Source: Pseudomonas sp. SCB32 (GTDB lineage: Bacteria > Pseudomonadota > Gammaproteobacteria > Pseudomonadales > Pseudomonadaceae). Taken from it: a DNA stretch of 64,000 nt. Each line of letters begins with the position of its first letter. Within the stretch, counting starts at the first letter, position 1. The notes beneath the pieces were generated by a model, which saw only the letters and a program-made list of their open reading frames with translations, did no database searches and was not told the DNA's origin. Location: the NCBI RefSeq assembly GCF_009189165.1, contig NZ_CP045118.1, positions 496,001 to 560,000 on the forward strand. Reading direction: 5' to 3'. Shown one piece after another: positions 1 through 8,852 of this stretch. Both the position numbers and the translations under genes were made by a program.

Positions 1-54
1 GGGCGTCGCCCATTCATCCGCCGCGACGCCCGCCGGCTATGGCCAGGAGGCGCC

Positions 55-1398
55 ATGCTGAGGCTGCTCCGTCGACTCGCCTGTTTCCTGCTGCTTGGCG
101 CAGGCGGAGCGCTGGCGTCCCCGACGGCAGTGGTGCTCGACCTGGACGGCGCCATCGGCCCGGCCAGCGCCGACTATGTGGTGCGCGGCATCAGTCGCGC
201 TGCCGATGAGGGCGCGGCGCTGGTGGTGCTGCGCATGGACACCCCCGGCGGGCTGGACAGCGCGATGCGCAGCATCGTCAAGGCGATCCTGGTCAGCCCG
301 GTGCCGGTGGCGGGCTACGTCGCCCCTGGCGGTGCGCGGGCCGCCAGTGCCGGGACCTACATTCTCTACGCCTGCCACATTGCGGCGATGGCGCCGGGCA
401 CCAACCTGGGGGCGGCAACGCCGATCCAGATCGGCATGCCCAATCCCGACCGCTCGCCGGACAAGTCCGGCGACAAGCCCGATAGCAACGCCAGCACCCT
501 CGAACGCAAGCAGATCAATGATGCATCGGCCTACATCCGGGGCCTGGCGCAGTTGCGCGGGCGCAACGCGGACTGGGCCGAACGCGCGGTGCGCGAGGCG
601 GTCAGCCTGTCGGCGGATGAGGCGCTGAAGCAGAAAGTGGTGGATGTGGTGGCGCCGGACGTGCCGATGCTGCTGGCGATGATCGACGGCCGCAGCGTCA
701 GCGTCGACGGCCGCGACCTGCGCCTGCAGGTGGCCGGCGCGGCGCTGGTGGAGCGTCAGGCTGACTGGCGGACCAGGCTGCTGGCGGTGATTACCGATCC
801 CAGCGTGGCGCTGATCCTGATGATGATCGGCATCTATGGGCTGATCTTCGAGTTCGCCAACCCCGGCATGACCCTGCCCGGCGTGCTGGGCGCGATCTGC
901 CTGCTGCTGGGGCTGTACGCGTTGCAGATGCTGCCGGTGAGTTATGCCGGCGCAGCGCTGATCCTGCTCGGCCTGGCCTTCATGGTTGCCGAGGCCTTCA
1001 TGCCCAGCTTCGGCGCCCTTGGCTTGGGCGGCATTGCCGCCTTTGTGGTCGGCGCGCTGATCCTGGTCGACACTGATGCACCGGGGTTCGGCATTCCCCT
1101 GGCGCTGGTGATCGCCCTGGCGACCGTCAGTGCCCTGTTCATCGCCGGTGTACTCGGGGTCGCGCTCAAGGCCCGGCGTCGCGCCGTGGTCAGTGGTCCG
1201 GCGGGCTTGGTGGGCAGCCTGGCGACCATCCAGTGGGTGGCCGACGACGATCCCTGCGCCGGCTGGGTGCTGCTGCAGGGCGAGCAGTGGCAGGTTCACG
1301 CCAGCCGACCGCTGCACAACGGCCAGCGGGTACGGGTGATGGCGCGTAACGGCCTGAGCCTGGAAGTGGCGGCCAACGACGATTCAGGAGGTGTGTAA
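55..1398 (+). CDS. NfeD-like membrane serine protease (ClpP-class)
   Basis: 447-aa membrane-bound protease of the long NfeD type, expected to cleave hydrophobic stretches of stomatin-like partners at the inner membrane. It has an N-terminal signal segment (residues 1-21), then a ClpP-like domain with the probable catalytic Ser98 in [12 protein letters not shown] and Lys152 in [10 protein letters not shown] cluster of four or five membrane helices follows (about 250-375), then a small C-terminal OB-like NfeD domain. An AGGAGG ribosome site lies just before the ATG. Its stop overlaps the start of the slipin gene by one base, the usual nfeD-slipin pairing. Family and catalytic dyad are clear; the substrate is inferred from the archaeal homologue. 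Confidence 0.93.
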   Translation: MLRLLRRLACFLLLGAGGALASPTAVVLDLDGAIGPASADYVVRGISRAADEGAALVVLRMDTPGGLDSAMRSIVKAILVSPVPVAGYVAPGGARAASAGTYILYACHIAAMAPGTNLGAATPIQIGMPNPDRSPDKSGDKPDSNASTLERKQINDASAYIRGLAQLRGRNADWAERAVREAVSLSADEALKQKVVDVVAPDVPMLLAMIDGRSVSVDGRDLRLQVAGAALVERQADWRTRLLAVITDPSVALILMMIGIYGLIFEFANPGMTLPGVLGAICLLLGLYALQMLPVSYAGAALILLGLAFMVAEAFMPSFGALGLGGIAAFVVGALILVDTDAPGFGIPLALVIALATVSALFIAGVLGVALKARRRAVVSGPAGLVGSLATIQWVADDDPCAGWVLLQGEQWQVHASRPLHNGQRVRVMARNGLSLEVAANDDSGGV

Positions 1399-2168
1399 TG
1401 GGCTTTCCCTTCGGGCTCTTGGTGGCGCTGATCCTGCTGCTGTTCCTGGTGCTCAGTGCGCTGCGGATCCTGCGCGAATACGAGCGCGGGGTGGTATTCC
1501 AGCTGGGTCGTTTCTGGAAGGTGAAAGGGCCGGGGCTGGTGCTGGTGATCCCGGTGGTGCAGCAGATGGTCCGGGTCGACCTGCGCACGGTGGTGCTCGA
1601 CGTGCCGCCGCAGGACGTGATCTCCCGCGACAACGTCTCGGTGAAGGTCAATGCCGTGGTGTACTTCCGCGTGCTCGATCCGCAGAAGGCGATCATCCAG
1701 GTGGAGAACTTCCTCGCCGCTACCAGCCAGCTGGCGCAGACCACCCTGCGCGCGGTGCTGGGCAAGCACGAGCTGGACGAGATGCTGGCCGAGCGCGAGC
1801 GGCTCAACATGGATATCCAGAAGGTCCTCGACGCGCAGACCGACGCCTGGGGCATCAAGGTCGCCAACGTCGAGATCAAGCACGTCGACCTCAACGAATC
1901 GATGATCCGCGCCATTGCACGCCAAGCCGAAGCGGAGCGCGAACGGCGGGCCAAGGTCATCCACGCCGAGGGCGAGCTGCAGGCGTCCGAGAAACTGATG
2001 CAGGCCGCCGAGATGCTCAGCCGCCAGTCCGGCGCCATGCAATTGCGCTACATGCAGACGCTGAGTGCGATCGCCAGTGACAAGAACTCCACCATCGTAT
2101 TCCCCATGCCCATCGAGTTGCTCAAGGGCCTGCTCGAGTCGAGCGGCAAGTCGACCAAGCCTGACTGA
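1398..2168 (+). CDS. slipin / stomatin-like SPFH protein
   Basis: 256-aa SPFH-domain protein. One N-terminal membrane segment (residues 4-22) is followed by the SPFH domain ([13 protein letters not shown], then [20 protein letters not shown]). An alpha-helical charged region (about 185-215, rich in [17 protein letters not shown]) would drive oligomerisation. The C-terminal hydrophobic stretch [16 protein letters not shown] resembles the site cut by NfeD-type proteases in this family. The gene starts in the TAATG overlap with the protease gene, so translation is probably coupled. The role in membrane microdomains is inferred from the family. Confidence 0.94.
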   Translation: MGFPFGLLVALILLLFLVLSALRILREYERGVVFQLGRFWKVKGPGLVLVIPVVQQMVRVDLRTVVLDVPPQDVISRDNVSVKVNAVVYFRVLDPQKAIIQVENFLAATSQLAQTTLRAVLGKHELDEMLAERERLNMDIQKVLDAQTDAWGIKVANVEIKHVDLNESMIRAIARQAEAERERRAKVIHAEGELQASEKLMQAAEMLSRQSGAMQLRYMQTLSAIASDKNSTIVFPMPIELLKGLLESSGKSTKPD

Positions 2169-2260
2169 AGGCAAAGTCCCTCAGATAGCCAGCGTCTATA
2201 GTTGCCGGCTCATGCATTGACGCGCTCATGCCAGGACGACATGGGCGCCCTGGGGGAACG

Positions 2261-3034
2261 ATGAAACCTACCCTGCTTGCGGCCGTGACGCTGGCCGTTA
2301 CCACCGGCCTGCTCGGTTGTGCCGGTGCGCCGCAGATGAGTTGGTCGCGCGTGGGTGATTCCGCGCAGCGCGCGGTGGTCAGTCCGGATGTCTGGGGGCC
2401 GGTGGCCGGCGCGGCGGTGATCGCCGCCGGCAACTGGGATCACAAGTGGCAGCGTTCGGCGAGCGATCACGGCTGGGTCTTCGGTGACGATGCCAACCAG
2501 GCTGCCGACCGCATGCTCAACCTCGCCACCGGGGCGAGTGTGGTCAGCGCGCTGGTTGCCGCGCCGAAACAGGCGGACAGCGAGGAAAAATGGAGCTGGC
2601 GCGGGCGCAACCTGGCGCTGCTGACGGCGGACCGCTACGCCGTGACCGGGTTCGTCGAGCAGGCCAAGGACTGGTCCGGGCGCGAGCGGCCCGACGGCGT
2701 TCCGGACGACTCCTTCCCGTCCAAGCACACTGCGGTCACCGCCGTGCACACCAGCTTCACCCGGCGCAACCTGGACTACATCGAGATGGACCCGACCCTG
2801 CGCTACACCGCCAAGGCCGGGCTCTACACGCTTGACGGGCTGACCGCGCTGGCGCGGGTCGAGGGCGACAAGCACTATCCGACCGATGTGCTGGTGGGCA
2901 TGGCGGTGGGCAACTTCTTCGCCAACTTCACCTACAACCTGTTCCTCGAAGAGCCCGAGCGCGACCGCTACAACCTCGCGGTGATCCCCGAGACCGGTGG
3001 AGGCATGAGCCTGCGCGCAGCGATGCTGTTCTGA
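2261..3034 (+). CDS. PAP2-family phosphatase, lipoprotein
   Basis: 257-aa PAP2 (type 2 phosphatidic acid phosphatase) protein. The ATG at 2261 sits behind GGGGGA and gives a lipoprotein signal with lipobox LLGC, so the mature protein should be lipid-anchored; an in-frame ATG at 2228 would bury this signal and is rejected. PAP2 motifs are present: a KDWSGRERP-type first motif, PSKHTA in place of PSGH, and ARVEGDKHYPTD for the third. Ser-Lys-His instead of Ser-Gly-His in motif 2 is a mild departure. The substrate is unknown; phosphatidic acid or undecaprenyl pyrophosphate are family possibilities. Confidence 0.88.
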   Translation: MKPTLLAAVTLAVTTGLLGCAGAPQMSWSRVGDSAQRAVVSPDVWGPVAGAAVIAAGNWDHKWQRSASDHGWVFGDDANQAADRMLNLATGASVVSALVAAPKQADSEEKWSWRGRNLALLTADRYAVTGFVEQAKDWSGRERPDGVPDDSFPSKHTAVTAVHTSFTRRNLDYIEMDPTLRYTAKAGLYTLDGLTALARVEGDKHYPTDVLVGMAVGNFFANFTYNLFLEEPERDRYNLAVIPETGGGMSLRAAMLF

Positions 3035-3088
3035 TCGGGTTGGCGTGTCGTGGGGGGCTGCGGCTAGTCTTGCCTGATCATTTTCCGA

Positions 3089-3832
3089 ATGAGTAAGTCG
3101 ATGCCGCTGCGCCTCCTGTTGTTGCTGTTGTGCCTGGTCAGTGTCGCCCCGCGTGCCGATGAGGTACTGCGCATGGCGGCGGACCGCTGGCCACCCTATG
3201 CCGACATCCGCCTGCCGGGCGGTGGCGTGGCGGTGCATCTTGTACGCGCGGCCCTGCAGCGCGCCGGCTATGCCAGCGAGTACGTCGAAGTGCCCTGGCC
3301 GCGCGTGCTGTATGGCGTACGCGGCGGCGAATACGACCTGGTGGTGGATGCCTGGTACAGCCCGGACCGGGAGACCTTCGGCGAATACTCCGAACCCTAC
3401 CTGACCAATCGCGTGCGCCTGATCAAGCGCCAGGGCTCGCCGATCACCTTCGCTCATCTCGCCGACCTCTATCCCTACCGGATCGCCGTGGTGCGGGGCT
3501 ACAGCTATTCCCCCGAATTCGACCGAGACCCGCAGTTGCAGCGGGTGAAGGTGCTCAGTTTCGCCAACGCCGCGATGATGCTGCAGGCCGGGCGGGTGGA
3601 CCTCACCCTGGAAGACGAGGTGACCGCTCGCTATCAATTCGCCGGAGAGCTGACGGCGATCAGGGACCAGTTGGAGTTCCTGCCGGTGCCGCTGGCGGAA
3701 AAGGGGCTGCACATCCTGGTCAGCCTGCGCAATCCGAAGCATGCGCAGATCGTGGCGGCGTTCAATGAGGCCATCCGCACGATGCGCGCGGATGGCAGCT
3801 ATGACGCATTGATGCGGAAGCATGGGTTGTAA
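3089..3832 (+). CDS. periplasmic solute-binding protein (SBP_bac_3 type)
   Basis: 247-aa secreted protein of the amino-acid ABC transporter binding-protein fold (PF00497). It has a leucine-rich signal peptide (about residues 1-22) and the family pattern LRMAADRWPPYADI at the mature N-terminus, with YDLVVDAWYSPDRETFGEYSEPY in the first lobe. No permease or ATPase gene is next to it, so it is an orphan binding protein; many such Pseudomonas proteins are of unknown ligand. The start could be ATG 3089 or ATG 3101; neither has a strong ribosome site. It is followed by a palindromic repeat, then a convergent gene. Confidence 0.85.
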   Translation: MSKSMPLRLLLLLLCLVSVAPRADEVLRMAADRWPPYADIRLPGGGVAVHLVRAALQRAGYASEYVEVPWPRVLYGVRGGEYDLVVDAWYSPDRETFGEYSEPYLTNRVRLIKRQGSPITFAHLADLYPYRIAVVRGYSYSPEFDRDPQLQRVKVLSFANAAMMLQAGRVDLTLEDEVTARYQFAGELTAIRDQLEFLPVPLAEKGLHILVSLRNPKHAQIVAAFNEAIRTMRADGSYDALMRKHGL

Positions 3833-3862
3833 CGGGTGGGGAGTGTCAGAACGGTGCTCTTT

Positions 3863-3940
3863 GCAGGAGCGAGCTTGCTCGCGAATAGACTCTCCCGGTG
3901 GCAGCGGTGCTGTGCGGTTCGCGAGCAAGCTCGCTCCTAC
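3863..3940. repeat. REP-type inverted pair (GAGCGAGCTTGCTCGCGAA family)
   Basis: Two copies of the palindrome GAGCGAGCTTGCTCGCGAA stand in inverted orientation about 33 bases apart between two convergent genes. This is a typical Pseudomonas repetitive extragenic palindrome and may end both transcripts. Another copy of the same type lies near 59212. Confidence 0.85.
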
Positions 3941-3944
3941 AGGA

Positions 3945-6140
3945 TCAGGCCGTCTCGGCCTGCTCCGCGGCAATCTCCTTCTTCAGCAGGTGCGCCGCCA
4001 GCGTCCGCAGCGGTGTGAGCTGCCGGCAGATCAGCGCCAGCTGGGTCTGCACCAGTCGATGCGCGTCGTCCTCGTCCTCGGGCAGCTCTTCCAGGCGCTT
4101 GGCCAGCGCGTCTTCCTCGTCGCTGTAGATTTCCACCGGACGCTGCTCAGTTAGGCGCGCGGCGATGTCATCGAGGCTGGCGGTGAGGCGTTCGGCGGCT
4201 TCGCTAATCAGCGTGTCGCTCGGCGCCGGGGGCAGGCGGTCGCGGTGCGCGCCGAGGGCGGAGAGGTAGCTGAGCAGGGTGTGGGAGAGCACCAGGAAGC
4301 GGAAGCCGATCTCCGCGTCCTTCCGGAAGTGGCCGGGCTCCAGCAGCATGTTCGACAGCGTGGTGGAGAGCGTGGCGTCGGCGTTGTGCGCGTTGCGCCG
4401 GGCGGTGCGGTAGGCCAGGTCGTCGCGCTTGCCGTTGGCGTACTGCTGCATGATCTCGCGCAGGTAGCGGCTGTTGCAGGCCAGGGTGCCGCCCACCAGC
4501 CGGTGCAGGCTGCGGCCGTGCCAGTCGGGCAGGACCAGCATCACCGCGGCGCCGGCGATCAGTGCGCCGAGCAGGGTATCGATCAGTCGCGGCAGGATCA
4601 GCCCGTAGCCGTCGCCCACCTGGTTGAAGCAGAACAGCACCAGCAGGGTGATCGCCGCCGTGGCGAGGGTGTAGCGCGTGCTGCGGCTGGCGAAGAAGGC
4701 GACCCCGGCGATCACGGCCAGCAGCGACTGGATCAGTGGGTTGGGGAACAGGTCGATCAGCGCCCAGCCGGCCACCAGGCCGATCAGGGTGCCGAGAATC
4801 CGCTGCACCAGGCGGATGCGCGTGGCGCCGTAGTTCGGCTGGCAGACGAACACGGTGGTCAGCATGATCCAGTAACCCTGGGTCGGGTGGATCAGGTGCA
4901 GCACGCCGTAACCGGCGGCCAGCGCCAGGGACAGGCGCAGGGCGTGGCGGAACAGCAGCGAGGTGGGCGAGACCTGCAGGCGGATGCGCTCCAGCGCCTC
5001 CTTCAGGGAGTGTGGCGAGCGGTCCAGCAGAGTGCTGTCCTGCTCGTCGTCCAGCGTGTCCGGGTTGCTCGCGCCGCTGAGCTTGCGGTCCAGCGTGGTG
5101 AGGTTGGCCGCCAGGGCGCCGAGGGAGCGCAGCAGTCCGCGCCAGGCCGGATTACCCTGCTGGCGCAGGTACTCGAGCGAGGCATTGAGGTCGGCCAGGG
5201 CCAGCTCACTGTCGTTGTAGTCGAATGGCTGGCGTAGCTGGATGGCCTTGGCCAGCGCCTTGCACGCCTTGCCCTGCTGGTTGAGCAGGCGCTGGCAGCG
5301 GAACAGCACGTCGCTGTGGAAGAAGGCTTCGGCCAGCTGGTTGTACGGATGGTGCGAGGAGCTGGCGCGCTCGTGGACGTCCTGGGCGATGAAGTAGAGC
5401 TTCAGGTAGCGGCTGATCTTCGGGCTCGGTCGGCCATGGGACAGGCGCGCGAGGATGGTTTCCTTGGCCTGGTTCAGCGCCACCACCACCCGGCCGTTCT
5501 GCCGCGCCAGGGCCAGGCGCTTGGCCTCCACGTCGAGCTGGCGCAGGGGTTCGAGCAGGCTCGACTTGATCTTCAGGTACTCGCCCAGTTCGAGGAACAG
5601 CTTCGCCAGGCTCTGCTGTACCGGCTGGTTGGCGAACAGCGCGTTCCACAGCACCGACAGCAGGCCGTACCAGCCGGCGCCGATCACCAGTAGCGCCGGC
5701 TCGCGCCAGAAGTCGGTGGGCGTGCCGCCGCGCTGGTCGACGCCGATCATGGTGTAGATCGACAGGATCAACGTTGCCGACGCGATGGCCGCGTAGCGCT
5801 CGCCCAGCGCGCCGAGCAGGGTCATGGCGAAGGTCGACAGCGCAAGGCCGGCAACGAAGACGAGTGGGTAGGGGAACAGCAGCTCCACCGCCAGCGATGC
5901 GATGGTGAAGCAGGCCAGGGTCACCAGCAGCGCCTGCAGGCGGCCCAGCCAGTGGTCGTCGGTTTCCGCCAGGGCACTGGCGATGACCCCGAGGAACAGC
6001 GGGATCACGAGCTCCGGCCGACCCTGCAGCCAGCACGCGAGCATGACCCCGCTGAGGGCGACGAACACCCGCAGGCTGTAGGCGAACTTGTCCAGCGCCC
6101 AGAGGCGCCGCAGGGACTGGAGCAGCGGGGAGGAAAACAT
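3945..6140 (-). CDS. yccS: YccS-family inner membrane protein (FUSC superfamily)
   Basis: 731-aa protein of the YccS/YhfK group (TIGR01666). It has two six-helix membrane bundles (about residues 15-145 and 395-535), each followed by a large cytoplasmic alpha-helical region, matching the usual length of about 720 aa. The N-terminus LLQSLRRLWALDKFAYSLRV and the segment ESVMPLFL-like before LAETDDHWLGRLQAL are characteristic. The C-terminal tail is acidic. FUSC proteins are thought to be exporters related to AaeB aromatic-acid efflux, but the substrate of YccS is unknown. It is a single gene bounded by palindromic repeats on both sides. Confidence 0.9.
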   Translation of the reverse strand: MFSSPLLQSLRRLWALDKFAYSLRVFVALSGVMLACWLQGRPELVIPLFLGVIASALAETDDHWLGRLQALLVTLACFTIASLAVELLFPYPLVFVAGLALSTFAMTLLGALGERYAAIASATLILSIYTMIGVDQRGGTPTDFWREPALLVIGAGWYGLLSVLWNALFANQPVQQSLAKLFLELGEYLKIKSSLLEPLRQLDVEAKRLALARQNGRVVVALNQAKETILARLSHGRPSPKISRYLKLYFIAQDVHERASSSHHPYNQLAEAFFHSDVLFRCQRLLNQQGKACKALAKAIQLRQPFDYNDSELALADLNASLEYLRQQGNPAWRGLLRSLGALAANLTTLDRKLSGASNPDTLDDEQDSTLLDRSPHSLKEALERIRLQVSPTSLLFRHALRLSLALAAGYGVLHLIHPTQGYWIMLTTVFVCQPNYGATRIRLVQRILGTLIGLVAGWALIDLFPNPLIQSLLAVIAGVAFFASRSTRYTLATAAITLLVLFCFNQVGDGYGLILPRLIDTLLGALIAGAAVMLVLPDWHGRSLHRLVGGTLACNSRYLREIMQQYANGKRDDLAYRTARRNAHNADATLSTTLSNMLLEPGHFRKDAEIGFRFLVLSHTLLSYLSALGAHRDRLPPAPSDTLISEAAERLTASLDDIAARLTEQRPVEIYSDEEDALAKRLEELPEDEDDAHRLVQTQLALICRQLTPLRTLAAHLLKKEIAAEQAETA

Positions 6141-6260
6141 CGAATCGGGGGTTTCCGGGTGTCTGCCGCCCAGACTAGCGGAACGTCTGCAGCGCTGCTA
6201 TCGCAGGGGCGCCAGCGCGTCGTGTTGGCCGCGTCGTCCGCTTCAACCCGATGCGCTCCC

Positions 6261-6308
6261 TGTAGGAGCGCGCCATGCGCGCGATCGCGGGCATGGCCCG
6301 CTCCTACA
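6261..6308. repeat. REP element (GTAGGAGCGGGCCATGCCCGCGA family)
   Basis: A 48-bp near-palindrome with ends TGTAGGAGCG and CGCTCCTACA and an inner GATCGCG centre. It lies between the divergent-side upstream region of yccS and the 3' end of dbpA. The same family recurs at 15561, 27577, 32874, 49589 and 53791. Confidence 0.85.
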
Positions 6309-6323
6309 GGGTGAACGGTGGTG

Positions 6324-7700
6324 TCAGAGAATGCGCGCCTTGAACGAGCGCCCCTTGATCTTGCCTTCGTTGAAGTGCTTGAGCGCCTGCTTGGCGCTGT
6401 CGCGCTCCACGGCGACGAAAGCCTGGAAATCGAAGATGGCGATCTTGCCGACCTGGGTGCCCTTGAGCCCGGCATCGCCGGTCAGCGCGCCGAGGATGTC
6501 GCCGGGGCGCAGCTTGTCCTTGCGTCCGCCGGCAATCGACAGGGTGGTCATCGGCGGCAGCAGCGGGGTGTCGTTGGCCTTGAGGAAGTCGATGCGCTCC
6601 CAGTTCAGCGGCGCGCCCTGCAGGTCCTCGATGGCCTGGGCGCGGCTGGCCTCGGCAGGGGTGACCAGCGACAGCGCCAGGCCCTTCTCGCCGGCGCGGC
6701 CGCTGCGGCCGATGCGGTGCACGTGGACCTGCGCATCGCGCGACAGCTCGACGTTGATCACCGCTTCCAGGGCGGCGATGTCCAACCCGCGCGCGGCCAC
6801 GTCGGTGGCCACCAGAACGCTGCAGCTGCGGTTGGCGAACATGGTCAGCACCTGGTCGCGCTCGCGCTGCTCCAGGTCGCCGTGCAGGGCCAGGGCGGAA
6901 ATCTTCCGGGCATTGAGCTGCTCCACCACTTCCATGCACTGCTGGCGGGTATGGCAGAAGGCGACGCAGGACTGCGGGCGGAAATGCTGCAGCAGGCGCA
7001 CCACGGCATCCAGGCGCTGCTTCGGATCGATCTCGTAGAAGTGCTGTTCGATCTGGCTGTCGTCGTGCAGCGCTTCCACTTCCACGCGCTCGGGGTTCTT
7101 CAGGAACTTCGCCGCCAGTTGGCCGATGCCTTCGGGGTAGGTGGCGGAGAACAGCAGCGTCTGCCGGCGCGCCGGCAGCTGGCCGATGATGTCGGCGATG
7201 CTGTCGTAGAAGCCCATGTCGAGCATGCGGTCGGCTTCGTCCAGCACCAGGGTGTTCAGGCCGTCGAGCTTCAGTGTGCCGCGGCGCAGGTGCTCCTGCA
7301 CCCGGCCCGGGGTGCCGACCACCACATGGGCGCCGTGCTCCAGGGAGCCGATCTGCGGGCCGAAGGGCACGCCGCCGCAGAGGGTCAGCACCTTGATGTT
7401 GTCGGCGGCGCGGGCCAAGCGGCGGATTTCCTTGGCCACCTGGTCGGCCAGCTCGCGGGTCGGGCACAGCACCAGCGCCTGGCAGCCGAAGTAGCGCGGA
7501 TTCAGCGGGCTGAGCAGGCCGATGCCGAAGGCGGCGGTCTTGCCGCTGCCGGTCTTGGCCTGGGCGATCAGGTCGCGCCCCTTGAGGATCACCGGCAGGC
7601 TGGCGGCCTGGATCGGAGTCATCTCGCGGTAGCCGAGGGAATCGAGGTTGGCCAGCAGGTCGGCCGACAGGGGAAGGCTGGAGAAGGCGGAGGTGGTCAC
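6324..7700 (-). CDS. dbpA: ATP-dependent RNA helicase DbpA
   Basis: 458-aa DEAD-box helicase acting in large ribosomal subunit assembly at 23S rRNA hairpin 92. Helicase motifs in order: AKTGSGKT (motif I), PTRELADQ (Ia), DEAD as VLDEADRML (II), FSATYP (III), then VATDVAARGLD (V) and HRIGRSGRAG (VI). The C-terminal RNA-binding domain of the DbpA/CsdA type (about residues 380-458, with GGRKDKLRPGDILGAL) gives rRNA specificity. The start chosen is GTG 7700 (VTTSAFSSLPLS), which matches the E. coli length of 457 aa; upstream codons to 7796 give a non-homologous extension. It is divergent from the cold-shock gene. Confidence 0.94.
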   Translation of the reverse strand: MTTSAFSSLPLSADLLANLDSLGYREMTPIQAASLPVILKGRDLIAQAKTGSGKTAAFGIGLLSPLNPRYFGCQALVLCPTRELADQVAKEIRRLARAADNIKVLTLCGGVPFGPQIGSLEHGAHVVVGTPGRVQEHLRRGTLKLDGLNTLVLDEADRMLDMGFYDSIADIIGQLPARRQTLLFSATYPEGIGQLAAKFLKNPERVEVEALHDDSQIEQHFYEIDPKQRLDAVVRLLQHFRPQSCVAFCHTRQQCMEVVEQLNARKISALALHGDLEQRERDQVLTMFANRSCSVLVATDVAARGLDIAALEAVINVELSRDAQVHVHRIGRSGRAGEKGLALSLVTPAEASRAQAIEDLQGAPLNWERIDFLKANDTPLLPPMTTLSIAGGRKDKLRPGDILGALTGDAGLKGTQVGKIAIFDFQAFVAVERDSAKQALKHFNEGKIKGRSFKARIL

Positions 7701-8021
7701 GAAAGAGGCCCGGGTGAATCCATATGGCCGCGCAGTGTAGCAGGAGGGCGCCCTCCAGCGGGCCAGGATACCGGCCGCGCAGGGCTTTGCGGCCACTCGT
7801 CAGAAATCGCGCGACCGCGCTCATATGGTTTTTTATACAGATTCGCTTTCCGCAGATTTTTGTCGTAGAGTGCCTGAACTGTGTTTGCATGGGTCGCCGT
7901 CGATCGTGACCTGATGCGGTCGGTTATTCCACCCCGTCCTGCTCGACTCCTTGTAACTCCTTGCAACTCAGTTCCTGGCCACTCGCGTGGCTAATTTCCA
8001 ATTCGTTCCAAGGAGAACACC
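7701..8021 (+). promoter_or_regulatory. cold-shock gene leader with two anti-Shine-Dalgarno copies
   Basis: This 321-bp gap between dbpA and the cold-shock gene holds no gene. It is AT-rich near 7825-7870, where a promoter is likely, leaving a leader of roughly 150 nt as in cspA-type genes. Within it, ACTCCTTG occurs twice (7946-7953 and 7956-7963). The heptamer CTCCTTG in each copy is the exact reverse complement of CAAGGAG (8009-8015), the ribosome site of the cold-shock gene. The leader can therefore fold to hide that site in two alternative ways. The pairing is seen directly; a thermoswitch function is inferred. Confidence 0.55.
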
Positions 8022-8234
8022 ATGTCGAATCGTCAGAACGGCACCGTCAAGTGGTTCAACGAGACCAAAGGCTACGGCTTCATTACCCCGGAAAGCGGCC
8101 CGGACGTATTCGTTCACTTCCGCGCTATCGAAGGTAACGGCTTCAAGACCCTGGCCGAAGGCCAGAAAGTCAGCTTCGAAGTCGTGCAGGGCCAGAAAGG
8201 CATGCAGGCCGAGCGCGTTCAGGTGATCAACTAA
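8022..8234 (+). CDS. cold-shock protein (CspA family)
   Basis: 70-aa single cold-shock domain that binds single-stranded nucleic acid and acts as an RNA chaperone. RNP1 is KGYGFITP and RNP2 is VFVHF, both intact; the N-terminus [15 protein letters not shown] is diagnostic. The length is normal for the family. A strong AAGGAG precedes the ATG, after a long leader with complementary copies of that site. A rho-independent terminator follows at 8257. It matches the PAO1 neighbour of dbpA; the exact paralogue name cannot be fixed from sequence. Confidence 0.96.
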   Translation: MSNRQNGTVKWFNETKGYGFITPESGPDVFVHFRAIEGNGFKTLAEGQKVSFEVVQGQKGMQAERVQVIN

Positions 8235-8256
8235 GATCCCCTGGCGTCAGCCAAAG

Positions 8257-8287
8257 AACCCCGGGTGGAAACATCCGGGGTTTTTTA
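8257..8287 (+). terminator. rho-independent terminator of the cold-shock gene
   Basis: Stem CCCCGGGTG / CATCCGGGG with a GAAA loop, followed by TTTTTT. It starts 22 bases after the cold-shock stop codon. Confidence 0.92.
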
Positions 8288-8324
8288 TTGCCTGAAGCTG
8301 CCATCCCGTCCGGAGTTTTGATCC

Positions 8325-8852
8325 ATGTCGTCGCCCGTCTTCCGCCTGCTGGCCCTTGGTCTGTTCGCCGTCACCGGCACCTGCGCCGTTGCGGCCGACG
8401 AACCGGCTCAGCCCGCCCAGCCCACGAACTGGGGATGGGTCGAAACGATCAAGTTGATGCCCGAGGAAGCCGCCTTCAAGGCCCGGCTGGATACCGGCGC
8501 GCAGACGTCCACGATGGACGCGCGCAACATCGTCCGGATCAAGAAGAACAACGAGCGCTGGGTGCAGTACGACGTGATGGTCACCGACCCCTCGACCGGC
8601 AAGGAACTGCGCCTGCCCTTCGAGCGCAAGATCGAACGTGTGCTGAAGTTCCACAACGCCAGCGGCGTTGAGCGCAGCCCGGTGGTGCTCATGGACGTGT
8701 GCCTGGGCAACAAGGTCTACCGCGAGCAGTTCTCCCTGCGCGACCGCCAGGGCCAGGACTACCCGGTGCTGCTCGGCCGTCGCAGCCTGGAGCACATGGG
8801 ATCGGTGGACTCGTCGAAGACCCAGACCCTGGCCCCCACCTGCAAGCCCTGA
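8325..8852 (+). CDS. secreted retropepsin-like protease, RimB/PF05618 family (copy 1)
   Basis: 175-aa protein of the family long called ATP-dependent zinc protease (PF05618) but related to retropepsin-like aspartic peptidases. A signal peptide (residues 1-23, ending AVAA) places it in the periplasm. The catalytic signature is ARLDTGAQTSTMDA (Asp in LDTGA), and the flap-distal motif is YPVLLGRRSLEHMG. It has the same length as a second copy at 12844, with which it shares the order of motifs. Its TGA is directly followed by the stop of the convergent efflux gene. The substrate is unknown. Confidence 0.88.
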   Translation: MSSPVFRLLALGLFAVTGTCAVAADEPAQPAQPTNWGWVETIKLMPEEAAFKARLDTGAQTSTMDARNIVRIKKNNERWVQYDVMVTDPSTGKELRLPFERKIERVLKFHNASGVERSPVVLMDVCLGNKVYREQFSLRDRQGQDYPVLLGRRSLEHMGSVDSSKTQTLAPTCKP

